From Mordavella massiliensis (lineage in GTDB: Bacteria; Bacillota; Clostridia; Lachnospirales; Lachnospiraceae), in the NCBI RefSeq assembly GCF_016901695.1, contig NZ_JACJKS010000016.1:1-54296 (forward strand): DNA of 54,296 nt. The letters are read 5' to 3'. Positions 17,364 to 25,459 of this stretch are shown one piece after another. The notes under the pieces are model-generated. The model was not told where the DNA came from. It was given only the letters and a program-made list of their open reading frames with translations, and ran no database searches. Both the position numbers and the translations under genes were made by a program. Positions within the stretch are counted from its first letter, which is position 1. Every line of letters begins with the position of its first letter.

Positions 17364-19411
17364 TACACGATCCTCTTGAATTTCTTTTCCAGTTCCCGTC
17401 TGCTCATAGCGATGATCGTCGGCCTTCCGTGGGGGCAGTGATACGGGTTTTCCAGCTTCAGGAGTTCCCCGATCAGGGCCTCCATCTCCTTTGCGGACAG
17501 ATGCATATTCCCCTTGACAGCCGCCTTGCACGACATGGACGCGATCTTCTCATCTATGAGGTCAGACGCCAGTCCAGTATAAATCTCATCCGACAGACTG
17601 TCAATCATCTCCATCAGAAGATCCTTCTTGGCAATGGAGAACAGGTTGTCAGGCACACCGCGCACGGCGTAGGAATCCTGTCCGAACTCCTCGATCTGGA
17701 AGCCGATCCTTGTAAACTGATCCATATATGTTTCGAGAAGCTGTGCCTCCGGCATGGTCAGATTCAGGATGATGGGCGGGCTGATCAGCTGGGAGGTAAA
17801 GTCCCTCGTCTTCATGCCGGCCAGCGTCCGCTCGTACAGCACCCGCTCGTGGGCGGCATGCTGGTCAATGATATAGAGATTGTCCTGGAATTCCACAAGC
17901 CAGTACGTCTCAAATACCTGTCCGATGATCCGGTACGTCTGCGCTGCCTGTGGACTTAAAAGCTTTTCTCCGAACAGGCTCATCTGACCGGGAGTCTGCC
18001 CATCTTTTGGAGCGCGCTCTGTTTTCTCGGCGTCCGGCGCTTTTTCTTCCAGAGTGTGCTCTGTTTTCTCGGCGTCCGCCCGGTATCTCGCGGCCTCCCG
18101 GATCCGGTCCGCCTGGGCCGGCGCCCTGTGGATGCCGCTTCTGTCCGCCACTTCCGCCGATGCGTTCTGCTGATGGTAGGACAGGACTCTCTCCCGCATC
18201 TTTTGCATGAAATAGTCCAGGTCCCGGCGGGGTTCCTGGAGCGCGCTCTGCTTTTTTTCTTCCGTGGGAATTTCGGGCTCAGCGGCGCTCTTTTTTTCGT
18301 AGAGTGCACTCTGCTCTCTGATATTCTGCGCTGTGTTCCGCCGGATCGGATCCTCTCCTGCCGGACGCTCTGCCTGGGGAGGGGCAGCCGGAGGATCCGG
18401 CACTTCCACCCGGGGGATCAGCTCCTCGTGGTGCAGCGCCCGGGAGAGCGCTTCGCAGACCGCATTGTACACGTCCTGCTGGTTCTGGAAACGGACCTCC
18501 ATCTTGGTCGGATGGACGTTCACATCCACGATCTCAGTATCTACGGTGATATGCAGCACAGTGAACGGGTACTTGTGCTGCATCTGGAAATCTTTGTAAG
18601 CGTCCTCGATGGCCTTCGCGATGAGATTGCTCTTCACGTATCTCCCGTTGATAAAATAGGTCTCAAAATTCCGGTTCCCCCTGGAGACGAGCGGTTCCCC
18701 GATGCATCCTGTGATCCGGATGCCCCGGCCTTCAAAATCCACTCCCAGGAGATGTGCCGCAACCTCGCGGCCGTACACGTGGTAGATCACATCCCGCAGG
18801 TTTCCGTTGCCGGATGTGTGGAGCTTTGACTGGCCGTTGCTGCGCAGCTGGAAGGATATCTCCGGGTGGGAAAGGGAGAGCCTTGTCACAAGGTCCGACA
18901 CATGGCTGGCCTCTGTCATGGGCGTCTTCAGAAATTTCCGCCTGGCAGGGGTATTGTAAAAGAGCTGGCGCACGAGAAACGTCGTCCCGTCAGGCGCGCC
19001 CGTCTCCTCCGGCGTACCTCCCTTCCCGCCCTCGATGCGGTAGGAGGCGCCGAACGGATTCTGCCGCGTTTTTGTGATCAGTTCCACCTGTGAGACCGCC
19101 GCGATGCTGGAGAGCGCCTCGCCGCGGAACCCGAGGGAGGCGATGTTCGACAGGTCCTCCGCCGAGCGGATCTTACTTGTGGAGTGCCGCAGGAACGCGG
19201 CAGGTATATCCTCCATCTCGATGCCGGACCCATTGTCCGTCACACGGATAAAGGAAATGCCTCCGTCCCGTATCTCCACCGCGACGGAAGTGGCGCCTGC
19301 GTCGATGGCGTTCTCCAGCAGTTCCTTTACGATCGAGGCAGGCCGCTCAATGACCTCCCCGGCAGCGATCTTGTCGATTGTCACCTGGTCTAAAACCTGT
19401 ATTTTGCTCAT
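17363..19411 (-). CDS. mutL: DNA mismatch repair protein MutL
   Basis: A 682-residue protein. The N-terminal GHKL ATPase shows ENAIDAGAT, DNGSGIE and GFRGEALSS; a linker spans about 335-475; the C-terminal dimerisation/endonuclease domain carries DQHAAHERVLYE, the metal-binding endonuclease motif of MutL proteins from bacteria lacking MutH, and CPHGRPT near the end. It should nick the new strand after MutS recognition, stimulated by the beta clamp. The ATG follows AGGTGG one base after the mutS stop. The linker holds an in-frame 42-base repeat (see the repeat entry). Confidence 0.96.
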   Translation of the reverse strand: MSKIQVLDQVTIDKIAAGEVIERPASIVKELLENAIDAGATSVAVEIRDGGISFIRVTDNGSGIEMEDIPAAFLRHSTSKIRSAEDLSNIASLGFRGEALSSIAAVSQVELITKTRQNPFGASYRIEGGKGGTPEETGAPDGTTFLVRQLFYNTPARRKFLKTPMTEASHVSDLVTRLSLSHPEISFQLRSNGQSKLHTSGNGNLRDVIYHVYGREVAAHLLGVDFEGRGIRITGCIGEPLVSRGNRNFETYFINGRYVKSNLIAKAIEDAYKDFQMQHKYPFTVLHITVDTEIVDVNVHPTKMEVRFQNQQDVYNAVCEALSRALHHEELIPRVEVPDPPAAPPQAERPAGEDPIRRNTAQNIREQSALYEKKSAAEPEIPTEEKKQSALQEPRRDLDYFMQKMRERVLSYHQQNASAEVADRSGIHRAPAQADRIREAARYRADAEKTEHTLEEKAPDAEKTERAPKDGQTPGQMSLFGEKLLSPQAAQTYRIIGQVFETYWLVEFQDNLYIIDQHAAHERVLYERTLAGMKTRDFTSQLISPPIILNLTMPEAQLLETYMDQFTRIGFQIEEFGQDSYAVRGVPDNLFSIAKKDLLMEMIDSLSDEIYTGLASDLIDEKIASMSCKAAVKGNMHLSAKEMEALIGELLKLENPYHCPHGRPTIIAMSRRELEKKFKRIV
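18016..18078 (-). repeat. in-frame direct repeat in the MutL linker
   Basis: Two copies of a 21-base sequence (18016-18036 and 18058-18078) lie 42 bases, or 14 codons, apart and encode DAEKTE-type repeats in the disordered linker. Related CTCTG/CTTTTTTTC stretches continue to about 18320. The in-frame period would let copy number change without breaking the gene. Confidence 0.7.
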
Positions 19412-19412
19412 A

Positions 19413-22058
19413 TTACCACCTGTTCTTCAATTTGTTCTGCAACTGATACAGTGTGTTCAGGGCGTCGATGGGCGTCAGATGGCTGACATCCAGATTCTTG
19501 ATCTCTTCCAGCACATCATCATCCTTTACCGTGTCAAACAGGGACATCTGCGCCAGATCCACCTCGTCGTACTTCTTCGCCTTCTTCTTTGTCTCTTTCC
19601 CGGCGGAAGCAATGTCCTTGACCCGCGTGGTGATATCTGCGTAGGAGAGCTCCTCCGCGATCTCCTTGGCCCGCTCGATGACAGGCTCCGGCACGCCGGC
19701 CAGCTTCGCCACCTGGATCCCGTAGCTTCTGTCCGCGCCGCCCTGCACGATCTTGCGGAGGAAGACGATGTCGTCCCCCTTCTCCTTCACGGCGATGCAG
19801 TAGTTGTGGACGTTGTCGATCTTGCCCTCCAGCTCCGTCAGCTCGTGGTAGTGGGTGGCAAAGAGGGTCTTGGCTCCCAGCAGCTTCGTGTTGCTGATGT
19901 GCTCCACAACAGCCCAGGCGATGCTCAGGCCGTCGAAGGTGCTTGTGCCCCGCCCGATCTCGTCGAGGATGAGCAGGCTGTGCCGGGTCGCGTTCCGCAG
20001 GATGTTGGCCACCTCCGTCATCTCCACCATGAAGGTGCTCTGCCCGGAGGCGAGGTCGTCCGATGCGCCCACCCGTGTAAAGATCCGGTCCACGATGCCG
20101 ATGTCGGCAGCGGAGGCCGGCACAAAGGAACCGACCTGCGCCATCAGCACAATGAGGGCGCTCTGGCGCATGTAGGTGGATTTCCCGGCCATGTTGGGGC
20201 CGGTGATGATGGAGATCCGGTCCTTTTTGTCGTCCAGATAGGTATCGTTTGCGATGAACATGTCATTGGGGATCATCCGCTCCACCACCGGATGCCTGCC
20301 GTCCCGTATGTTGATCACGCCCTTCTCGTTGATCTTCGGGCGCACGTAGTGATTGCGCTCCGCCACAAGGGCAAGGGAGGCCAGCATGTCCAGCTTCGCC
20401 ACGGCTGCGGCTGTGTTCTGGATGCGGACCACTTCCCGGCCGACCGTGTCGCGCACCTGGCAGTACAGTTCATACTCCAGGGCGTACAGCTTGTCCTCCG
20501 CCCCCAGGATCGTATCTTCCAGCTCTTTGAGGCGGGGCGTGATATAGCGCTCTGCGTTGGCCAGCGTCTGCTTCCGCGTATAGTAGTCCGGCACAAGGTT
20601 CCTGAAGGAGTTCGTCACTTCCAGATAGTAGCCGAATACCTTGTTGTAGCGGATCCGCAGGTTTTTGATGCCCGTCTTCTCCCGCTCCTCCTCCTCCAGC
20701 TTCGCCAGCCAGTCTTTTCCCTCTGTCTTGGCGTTGCGGAGCCGGTCCACCTCCCCGCTGTACCCGTCGCGGATGATGCCGCCCTCCTTCATGGCCAGCG
20801 GCGGATCATCGCAGATGGCAGAGCCGATCAGGCTGCACAGATCCTCCAGCGGATCCATCTCCTCCAGGATCTCCGTGAGGAGCGGCGCCTTCAAGTCTCC
20901 CAGGATGCAGCGGATATGGGGCAGCATGGAAAGGGAACTGTGAAAGGCTGTCAGATCCCGCGGGTTGGCTGATCTGTATGTAATCTTAGTGAGGAGGCGT
21001 TCCAGATCGTAGACCGGCGTCAGATACTCCCTGAGCTCCTCCCTGCAGATGGCGTTGTCAAGGAGCTCTGCCACTGCATCCAGCCGTTTCTCGATCTCCG
21101 GCTTGTCGATCAGGGGCTGCTCCAGCTGCTTGCGGAGCAGCCGGGCTCCCATGGCGGTCTTTGTCTTGTCCAGCACCCACAACAGGGACCCTTTTTTCTG
21201 CTTCTCACGGAGCGTCTCGCACAGCTCCAGATTCCGCCTTGTGGAGCTGTCCAGCACCATGTACTTTCCCGGCATATATCTGGTCAGCCGGGAGAGCTGC
21301 GCCAGATCTGTCTTCTGGGTCTCCTTCAGGTAGACGAGCAGGGCGCCGGCGCCGACGATCCCGCAGTCATAGTCCGCGATGCCAAGGCTCTCCATGGAGC
21401 TGACGCCAAAATGCTCCGCCAGCGTCCTGCGGCAGATGGCGTCGTCAAAATACCAGGCGTCCAGGGCATAGATCGTGATGCCGAGCCTGTCCCGCAGATC
21501 GTCCAGATCCATGCCGCTCATGTAGAACGCCTCGTTGCAGATCAGCTCCGAGGGCATCAGGTGGCTGATCTCATCCAGGAGCTGGCCGCTCTCGTCCACT
21601 TCCGTCACCGAGTACTCTCCTGTGGTCACATCCGCGACAGAGACACCATACCGGTCCCCGATGTACGCCACACACATAAGATAATTATTCTTTGTCTCAT
21701 CCAGGGCCTGGGTGTCCAGGTTGGTGCCCGGCGTGACGATGCGCACCACGTCCCGCCTGACAAGCCCTTTGGCTGTGGCCGGGTCCTCCATCTGCTCGCA
21801 GATCGCCACCTTGTAGCCCTTCTTTACGAGTCGGTTGAGATATCCGTCCACCGCGTGGTACGGCACGCCGCACATGGGCGCACGCTCCTCAAGGCCGCAG
21901 TTTTTCCCGGTCAGGGTGATCTCCAGCTCCCGGGAAGCTGTCAGCGCATCGTCAAAAAACATTTCGTAAAAATCGCCCAGTCTATAGAAAAGGATGCAGT
22001 CCTCATACTGTCGTTTTGTCTCCATGTACTGCTGCATCATGGGGGTCAGTTCAGCCAT
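19413..22058 (-). CDS. mutS: DNA mismatch repair protein MutS
   Basis: An 881-residue mismatch sensor. The N-terminal mismatch-binding domain has LFYRLGDFYEMF (the FxE motif that stacks on the mismatch). Connector, lever and clamp domains follow, and the ATPase shows GPNMAGKSTYMRQ and LDEIGRGTSTFDG. The C-terminus DALNTLYQLQNKLK resembles the tetramer/beta-clamp tail. The ATG at 22056-22058 follows AAAGGAG and starts the canonical MAELTPMMQQY; longer readings would overlap an untranslated spacer. A promoter with an extended -10 lies upstream. mutL and miaA follow with 1-base junctions, so the three are one unit. Confidence 0.97.
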   Translation of the reverse strand: MAELTPMMQQYMETKRQYEDCILFYRLGDFYEMFFDDALTASRELEITLTGKNCGLEERAPMCGVPYHAVDGYLNRLVKKGYKVAICEQMEDPATAKGLVRRDVVRIVTPGTNLDTQALDETKNNYLMCVAYIGDRYGVSVADVTTGEYSVTEVDESGQLLDEISHLMPSELICNEAFYMSGMDLDDLRDRLGITIYALDAWYFDDAICRRTLAEHFGVSSMESLGIADYDCGIVGAGALLVYLKETQKTDLAQLSRLTRYMPGKYMVLDSSTRRNLELCETLREKQKKGSLLWVLDKTKTAMGARLLRKQLEQPLIDKPEIEKRLDAVAELLDNAICREELREYLTPVYDLERLLTKITYRSANPRDLTAFHSSLSMLPHIRCILGDLKAPLLTEILEEMDPLEDLCSLIGSAICDDPPLAMKEGGIIRDGYSGEVDRLRNAKTEGKDWLAKLEEEEREKTGIKNLRIRYNKVFGYYLEVTNSFRNLVPDYYTRKQTLANAERYITPRLKELEDTILGAEDKLYALEYELYCQVRDTVGREVVRIQNTAAAVAKLDMLASLALVAERNHYVRPKINEKGVINIRDGRHPVVERMIPNDMFIANDTYLDDKKDRISIITGPNMAGKSTYMRQSALIVLMAQVGSFVPASAADIGIVDRIFTRVGASDDLASGQSTFMVEMTEVANILRNATRHSLLILDEIGRGTSTFDGLSIAWAVVEHISNTKLLGAKTLFATHYHELTELEGKIDNVHNYCIAVKEKGDDIVFLRKIVQGGADRSYGIQVAKLAGVPEPVIERAKEIAEELSYADITTRVKDIASAGKETKKKAKKYDEVDLAQMSLFDTVKDDDVLEEIKNLDVSHLTPIDALNTLYQLQNKLKNRW

Positions 22059-22116
22059 GTAAGTTCTCCTTTGCTGTTCTTGTCTTCTGCACGTATACCG
22101 CAGGCATACATAGTTA

Positions 22117-22144
22117 AGTATACCACATTTTCGGTTCAAATCAA
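22117..22144 (-). promoter_or_regulatory. extended -10 promoter for mutS-mutL-miaA
   Basis: On the minus strand TTGATT (22139-22144), 16 bases, then TGG-TATACT (the -10 at 22117-22122 with the extended TGn). The -35 falls at the end of the upstream membrane-protein gene. A GTATaccgcaggcATAC dyad (22093-22109) lies in the leader. Confidence 0.45.
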
Positions 22145-22569
22145 ATGAGGAAAAACCGCGGTTTTTTCTCGCCAAAGACCTTCCACAGCAGCAGCCCGCC
22201 AAGGATGATCCCGATCCCGCACAGAAGCGCGAACAGCAGCATGAAAGGCAGGCAGATCTGCCCGAAGAGCTGCAGGGGGAGGCCGGTGTAGTCCCACACA
22301 TGCCAGCCGAGCCACTTGTTTACGATGATGCCTGTGATAAACTCGCAGGACGTCACAAAAACCATGCAGCGCAGAAGCTGGATCCACATCGGATCCCTCC
22401 ACTCCCGCACCCGGCCCTGCCAGACGGCAAAGCACATGCAGATGCCTCCAAGCGCGAACATGCTCCAGTGCGAAAAGCCGCGGAACACCACTTCAAATCC
22501 GTAGTAGAGGCAGCCTCCCACGATCCACAGGAACAGGTATTCACAACATATCTTCCATGTTTTTTCCAT
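22141..22569 (-). CDS. putative ABC-transporter type IV / CmpB-like membrane protein
   Basis: A 142-residue integral membrane protein with about four hydrophobic segments. The pattern ITGIIVNKWLGWHVWDY followed by NxxGxICLPF-like sequence (here LFGQICLPFMLLFALL) is that of the COG4905 'putative ABC-transporter type IV' family, of unknown role and with no ATPase partner here. The ATG at 22567-22569 is preceded by a GGGGG stretch. It sits between miaB (72 bases upstream) and mutS. Its last codons contain a perfect palindrome of A5CCGCGGT5 type. Confidence 0.7.
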   Translation of the reverse strand: MEKTWKICCEYLFLWIVGGCLYYGFEVVFRGFSHWSMFALGGICMCFAVWQGRVREWRDPMWIQLLRCMVFVTSCEFITGIIVNKWLGWHVWDYTGLPLQLFGQICLPFMLLFALLCGIGIILGGLLLWKVFGEKKPRFFLI

Positions 22570-22640
22570 AAAAAACGCCCCCGCTATATAGGTATTCCTG
22601 TATAGTGTGAGCGTTTCCGTTCCGGAATATAAATGGGATA

Positions 22641-24083
22641 TTACACCATTTCCCCCAGATAGTAAAAGCCGCGGCACGTGACAAGGCGCACCTTCACAAG
22701 GCGCCCGATCAGGGAGGGATCTCCCGGGAAGTGCACGAGCAGGTTGTTGCTCATCCGTCCGGTCAGAAGGGAGGGGTCATGGTCGTTGACGCTCTCCGCC
22801 AGCACTTCCTGCACGGTGCCTTCGTGGACAGCGCAGACCTGCGCGGAGATGTCCTGCACCTCTCTAAGAAGGCGGTCAAACCGGTCTTTGACCACATCCT
22901 GGGGCACCTGCTCCTCCATGGCGGCCGCCGGCGTCCCCGTGCGCTTTGAGTAGATAAATGTAAAGGCGCTGTCATAGCGGACACGGCGCACCACATCCAG
23001 CGTCTCCAGGAAGTCTTCCTCCGTCTCCCCCGGGAACCCGACAATGATATCTGTAGTGAGGGAGATGTCCGGCACGGCAGCCCGGATCCGGTCCACCAGA
23101 TCCAGATACTGCTCCTTCGTGTACCTGCGGTTCATCTTCTTTAGGATGCGGCTGCTCCCGGACTGGAGCGGCAGGTGGAGATGCCGGCATATTTTCTCTG
23201 ATCTGCCCATGACTTCGATCAGTTCATCGGACAGATCTTTCGGGTGCGAGGTCATGAAGCGGATCCTCCGGATCCCGTCCACCTTCTCCACCTCCTCAAG
23301 AAGCTGTGCAAAGGTCATGGGCTGGTCCAGCGTCTTCCCGTAGGAATTCACATTCTGGCCAAGCAGCATGACTTCCACCACGCCGTCTGCCGCCAGCTTC
23401 TCGATCTCCCGTATGATCATCTTCGGATCCCGGCTCCGCTCCCGTCCCCGCACATAGGGAACGATGCAGTAGCTGCAGAAATTATTGCAGCCAAACATAA
23501 TGTTTACGCCGGACTTGAACGGGTATTTCCGCGCCACCGGCAGATCCTCCACGATCCGGTCCGTGTCTTTCCAGATGTCGATGACCATCCGGTCAGACTC
23601 CATGCGGGCCGCGATCAGTTCCGCGAACTTGTAGATGTTGTGTGTACCGAAGATGATATCCACGAAGCGGTAGCTCTTCTTCAGCTTCTCCACCACCTGG
23701 GGCTCCTGCATCATGCAGCCGCACAGGGCGATCATCATGTGGGGATTGGATTTTTTGGCATGTCCCAGTTGTCCCAGCCTTCCGTACACCCTCTGGTTGG
23801 CGTTCTCACGGACGGTGCAGGTATTGTAGATGACAAAATCCGCCTTCTCCTCGTCCGCTTCCTCTATGTATCCCACTTTGCGCAGGATGCCTTCCAGTTT
23901 TTCCGAATCCCGCGCGTTCATCTGGCAGCCGAAGGTCGTCACGTGGAAAGTGAGCGCGCGTCCCGCCCGCTCGGACGCCTCTTTTACGAGCTCCTTTGCC
24001 CTGTCCATGAAATAGTACTGGCGCTCCGGCTCGCTTGCGGGGGCTGCGCTATACAAACTGATTTCTGGATCTGTCATACTCAT
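22641..24083 (-). CDS. miaB: tRNA-2-methylthio-N6-dimethylallyladenosine synthase MiaB
   Basis: A 480-residue radical-SAM methylthiotransferase acting on i6A37, the product of MiaA. The N-terminal UPF0004 domain has cysteines in TFGCQMNARDSEK, TCTVRENA and LCGCM for the auxiliary cluster; the radical SAM loop is CNNFCSYC; the C-terminal TRAM domain covers about 415-480. The first 45 residues form an acidic extension common in clostridial MiaB. The ATG follows AAAGGA and overlaps the DUF4250 gene by 35 bases. Confidence 0.95.
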   Translation of the reverse strand: MSMTDPEISLYSAAPASEPERQYYFMDRAKELVKEASERAGRALTFHVTTFGCQMNARDSEKLEGILRKVGYIEEADEEKADFVIYNTCTVRENANQRVYGRLGQLGHAKKSNPHMMIALCGCMMQEPQVVEKLKKSYRFVDIIFGTHNIYKFAELIAARMESDRMVIDIWKDTDRIVEDLPVARKYPFKSGVNIMFGCNNFCSYCIVPYVRGRERSRDPKMIIREIEKLAADGVVEVMLLGQNVNSYGKTLDQPMTFAQLLEEVEKVDGIRRIRFMTSHPKDLSDELIEVMGRSEKICRHLHLPLQSGSSRILKKMNRRYTKEQYLDLVDRIRAAVPDISLTTDIIVGFPGETEEDFLETLDVVRRVRYDSAFTFIYSKRTGTPAAAMEEQVPQDVVKDRFDRLLREVQDISAQVCAVHEGTVQEVLAESVNDHDPSLLTGRMSNNLLVHFPGDPSLIGRLVKVRLVTCRGFYYLGEMV

Positions 24084-24231
24084 AATCGATTCCTTTCAGT
24101 ACATTCGTGATCTGTGCTTTATCCACCTGCATGTCGTCGCAGAGATCGTCCAGATCCCTGTAAAAGTCACGCAGCTTCGTGTTTACCACGCCCAGCATGA
24201 GCACCGGGTCGCCCGGAAGTTTCTCTATCAT
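24049..24231 (-). CDS. DUF4250 protein
   Basis: A 60-residue soluble protein. MIEKLPGDPVLMLGVVNTKLRDFY and the following LDDLCDDMQVD segment match DUF4250, a small family found mainly in Firmicutes and of unknown function. Its helical second half (VDKAQITNVLKGIDYEYD) looks like a small helix-turn-helix-like fold. It is coupled to the upstream cyclo-ligase by a 4-base ATGA overlap and overlaps the start of miaB. Confidence 0.8.
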   Translation of the reverse strand: MIEKLPGDPVLMLGVVNTKLRDFYRDLDDLCDDMQVDKAQITNVLKGIDYEYDRSRNQFV

Positions 24232-24800
24232 CTTTCTTCTCTCCTTTTTCCGATCTCTATGAGCCGTCTTTCTGTTGCGATCATCTGCACCTGCACGTCA
24301 AAAGATCCCGCCGGGATCCGCTCCAGCACCTGGAAGTCAAAGGCGATGGCCATCGTCTGAAGGCGGGGGTGGCTGTGCAGGTACCGGTCGTAGTACCCCT
24401 TCCCGTAGCCGATCCGGTTTCCCCGCAGGTCAAAGGCAGCGCCCGGAAGGAGCACAAGGCCGTCGCTTCCGTCTGCCCGGCAGACCGGATCCGGCTCCAG
24501 GACGCCGAAAGTCCCCGGCGCAGTCTCATCCGGGGAGTCGATGTACCAGAATGTGATATCCTCTTTTCCGGTCCGCGGGACAGCTACTTTTTTCCCGAGC
24601 TTCCACGCGTCCTCCATGATCCCGCGGGTGCCGGCCTCCCGGCGGAAATCCATATAGCAGTATATGGTATCCGCCCCCAGGAACCAGGGATGGGACCGGA
24701 CCCTCCTGCGGATGGATTCTGTCTTATCCGCCCACTCCGAAGCACACACGGATGCGCGGGCCCGGAGCATCCGGCGCCTAATTTCCTCTTTTTCTTCCAT
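24228..24800 (-). CDS. 5-formyltetrahydrofolate cyclo-ligase
   Basis: A 190-residue enzyme converting 5-formyl-THF to 5,10-methenyl-THF with ATP, returning a storage folate to the one-carbon pool. Key features: an N-terminal basic helix (EEIRRRMLRARASV), the substrate-binding VAVPRTG segment, LLPGAAFDLRGNRIGYGKGYYDR (the ATP-binding signature), and a C-terminal helix. I choose the ATG at 24798-24800 with GGTGA six bases upstream; a GTG at 24809 is the alternative. It overlaps the end of the DUF896 gene. Confidence 0.93.
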   Translation of the reverse strand: MEEKEEIRRRMLRARASVCASEWADKTESIRRRVRSHPWFLGADTIYCYMDFRREAGTRGIMEDAWKLGKKVAVPRTGKEDITFWYIDSPDETAPGTFGVLEPDPVCRADGSDGLVLLPGAAFDLRGNRIGYGKGYYDRYLHSHPRLQTMAIAFDFQVLERIPAGSFDVQVQMIATERRLIEIGKRREER

Positions 24801-24999
24801 ATTTTTCACCGAGATCCGTGATGGACCCGTCCTTCTCCCGGATCGAGATGTTGTTGAGCTGGCCGCGGAGATTTTCCCGCACGGCCGCGATATATTCCTG
24901 GCGGAGGAGCTGCTGCTCCTTATGTTCCGCGTCTGTCAGTCCTTCTGCTTTTGATTTGTGATACAGTTCGTTGATCCGTTTGATCTTCTTTTCATCCAT
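24778..24999 (-). CDS. DUF896 (YnzC-type) protein
   Basis: A 73-residue helical protein. The IKRINELYHKSKAEGLTDAE and EQQLLRQEYIAAVRENLRGQL segments are diagnostic of DUF896, small two-helix proteins seen in Bacillota, some linked to the SOS response. The C-terminal tail after about residue 55 is basic. The ATG at 24997-24999 is preceded by AAAGGA. It overlaps the start of the cyclo-ligase gene. Confidence 0.9.
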   Translation of the reverse strand: MDEKKIKRINELYHKSKAEGLTDAEHKEQQLLRQEYIAAVRENLRGQLNNISIREKDGSITDLGEKYGRKRGN

Positions 25000-25017
25000 G
25001 GTATAGTTTGTTCCTTT

Positions 25018-25401
25018 CTAGCTGCTGTAGTTTTCCAGGAAACTGTACAGCATCTGGGTACTCCCAACGTATTTTCCGTTCTTGATCTCATGCTGCAGGC
25101 CGGCCGGAAGAGACGCCACCTCGATGCTCGTGTAGTCGTAGACCGTCTCCCTGTCGCCCAGATAGACGACCACATACCCGTTCTCCTCAAGCAGGCAGTA
25201 GGTATCCTCTTTCACAGCACTCCCCTCTGTCTCGACAGACGGGCTTTCTTTCGTATCGCCGCCCTCTTCGGTCCTTGCGGCAAGAGACGCATCCCCGGCC
25301 CTCTCCAGCGCCTTCTCGTACGTGAAATGATAGGCGCATGCCAGGAGGATAAAGGCAGCCAGAGCTGCCGTGAAAAAACCGACACTCAACTTTTTCTTCA
25401 T
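25018..25401 (-). CDS. signal-anchored extracytoplasmic protein, possibly BofC C-terminal-like
   Basis: A 127-residue protein with a membrane segment at about 7-24, an acidic linker (about 35-65) and a C-terminal domain with EDTYCLLEENGYVVVYLGDR followed by an IEVASLPAGLQHEI stretch. That last pattern resembles the small C-terminal domain of BofC-type proteins, which control the SigK checkpoint in Bacillus sporulation; the resemblance is weak and I give it only as a possibility. The ATG follows AAAGGAG. It lies between the SpoVB-like flippase and DUF896, near yqfC and yqfD. Confidence 0.6.
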   Translation of the reverse strand: MKKKLSVGFFTAALAAFILLACAYHFTYEKALERAGDASLAARTEEGGDTKESPSVETEGSAVKEDTYCLLEENGYVVVYLGDRETVYDYTSIEVASLPAGLQHEIKNGKYVGSTQMLYSFLENYSS

Positions 25402-25459
25402 AAGGACAACTCCTTTTTTAGTAGAGTATCGGCTTTTCTCTCACAATTTATACAGCTTC

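Noticed and set aside
19074-20972. Long plus-strand open frame (632 codons) opposite mutL and mutS
   Set aside because: It lies antisense to two certain genes. Its composition (many His, Arg, Leu, Val) is what a GC-rich gene read backwards gives, and it shows no domain or ribosome site.
22151-22166. Perfect palindrome A5CCGCGGT5
   Set aside because: It lies within the last codons of the CmpB-like gene and leaves no room for a proper loop, so terminator function is doubtful and it may be chance.
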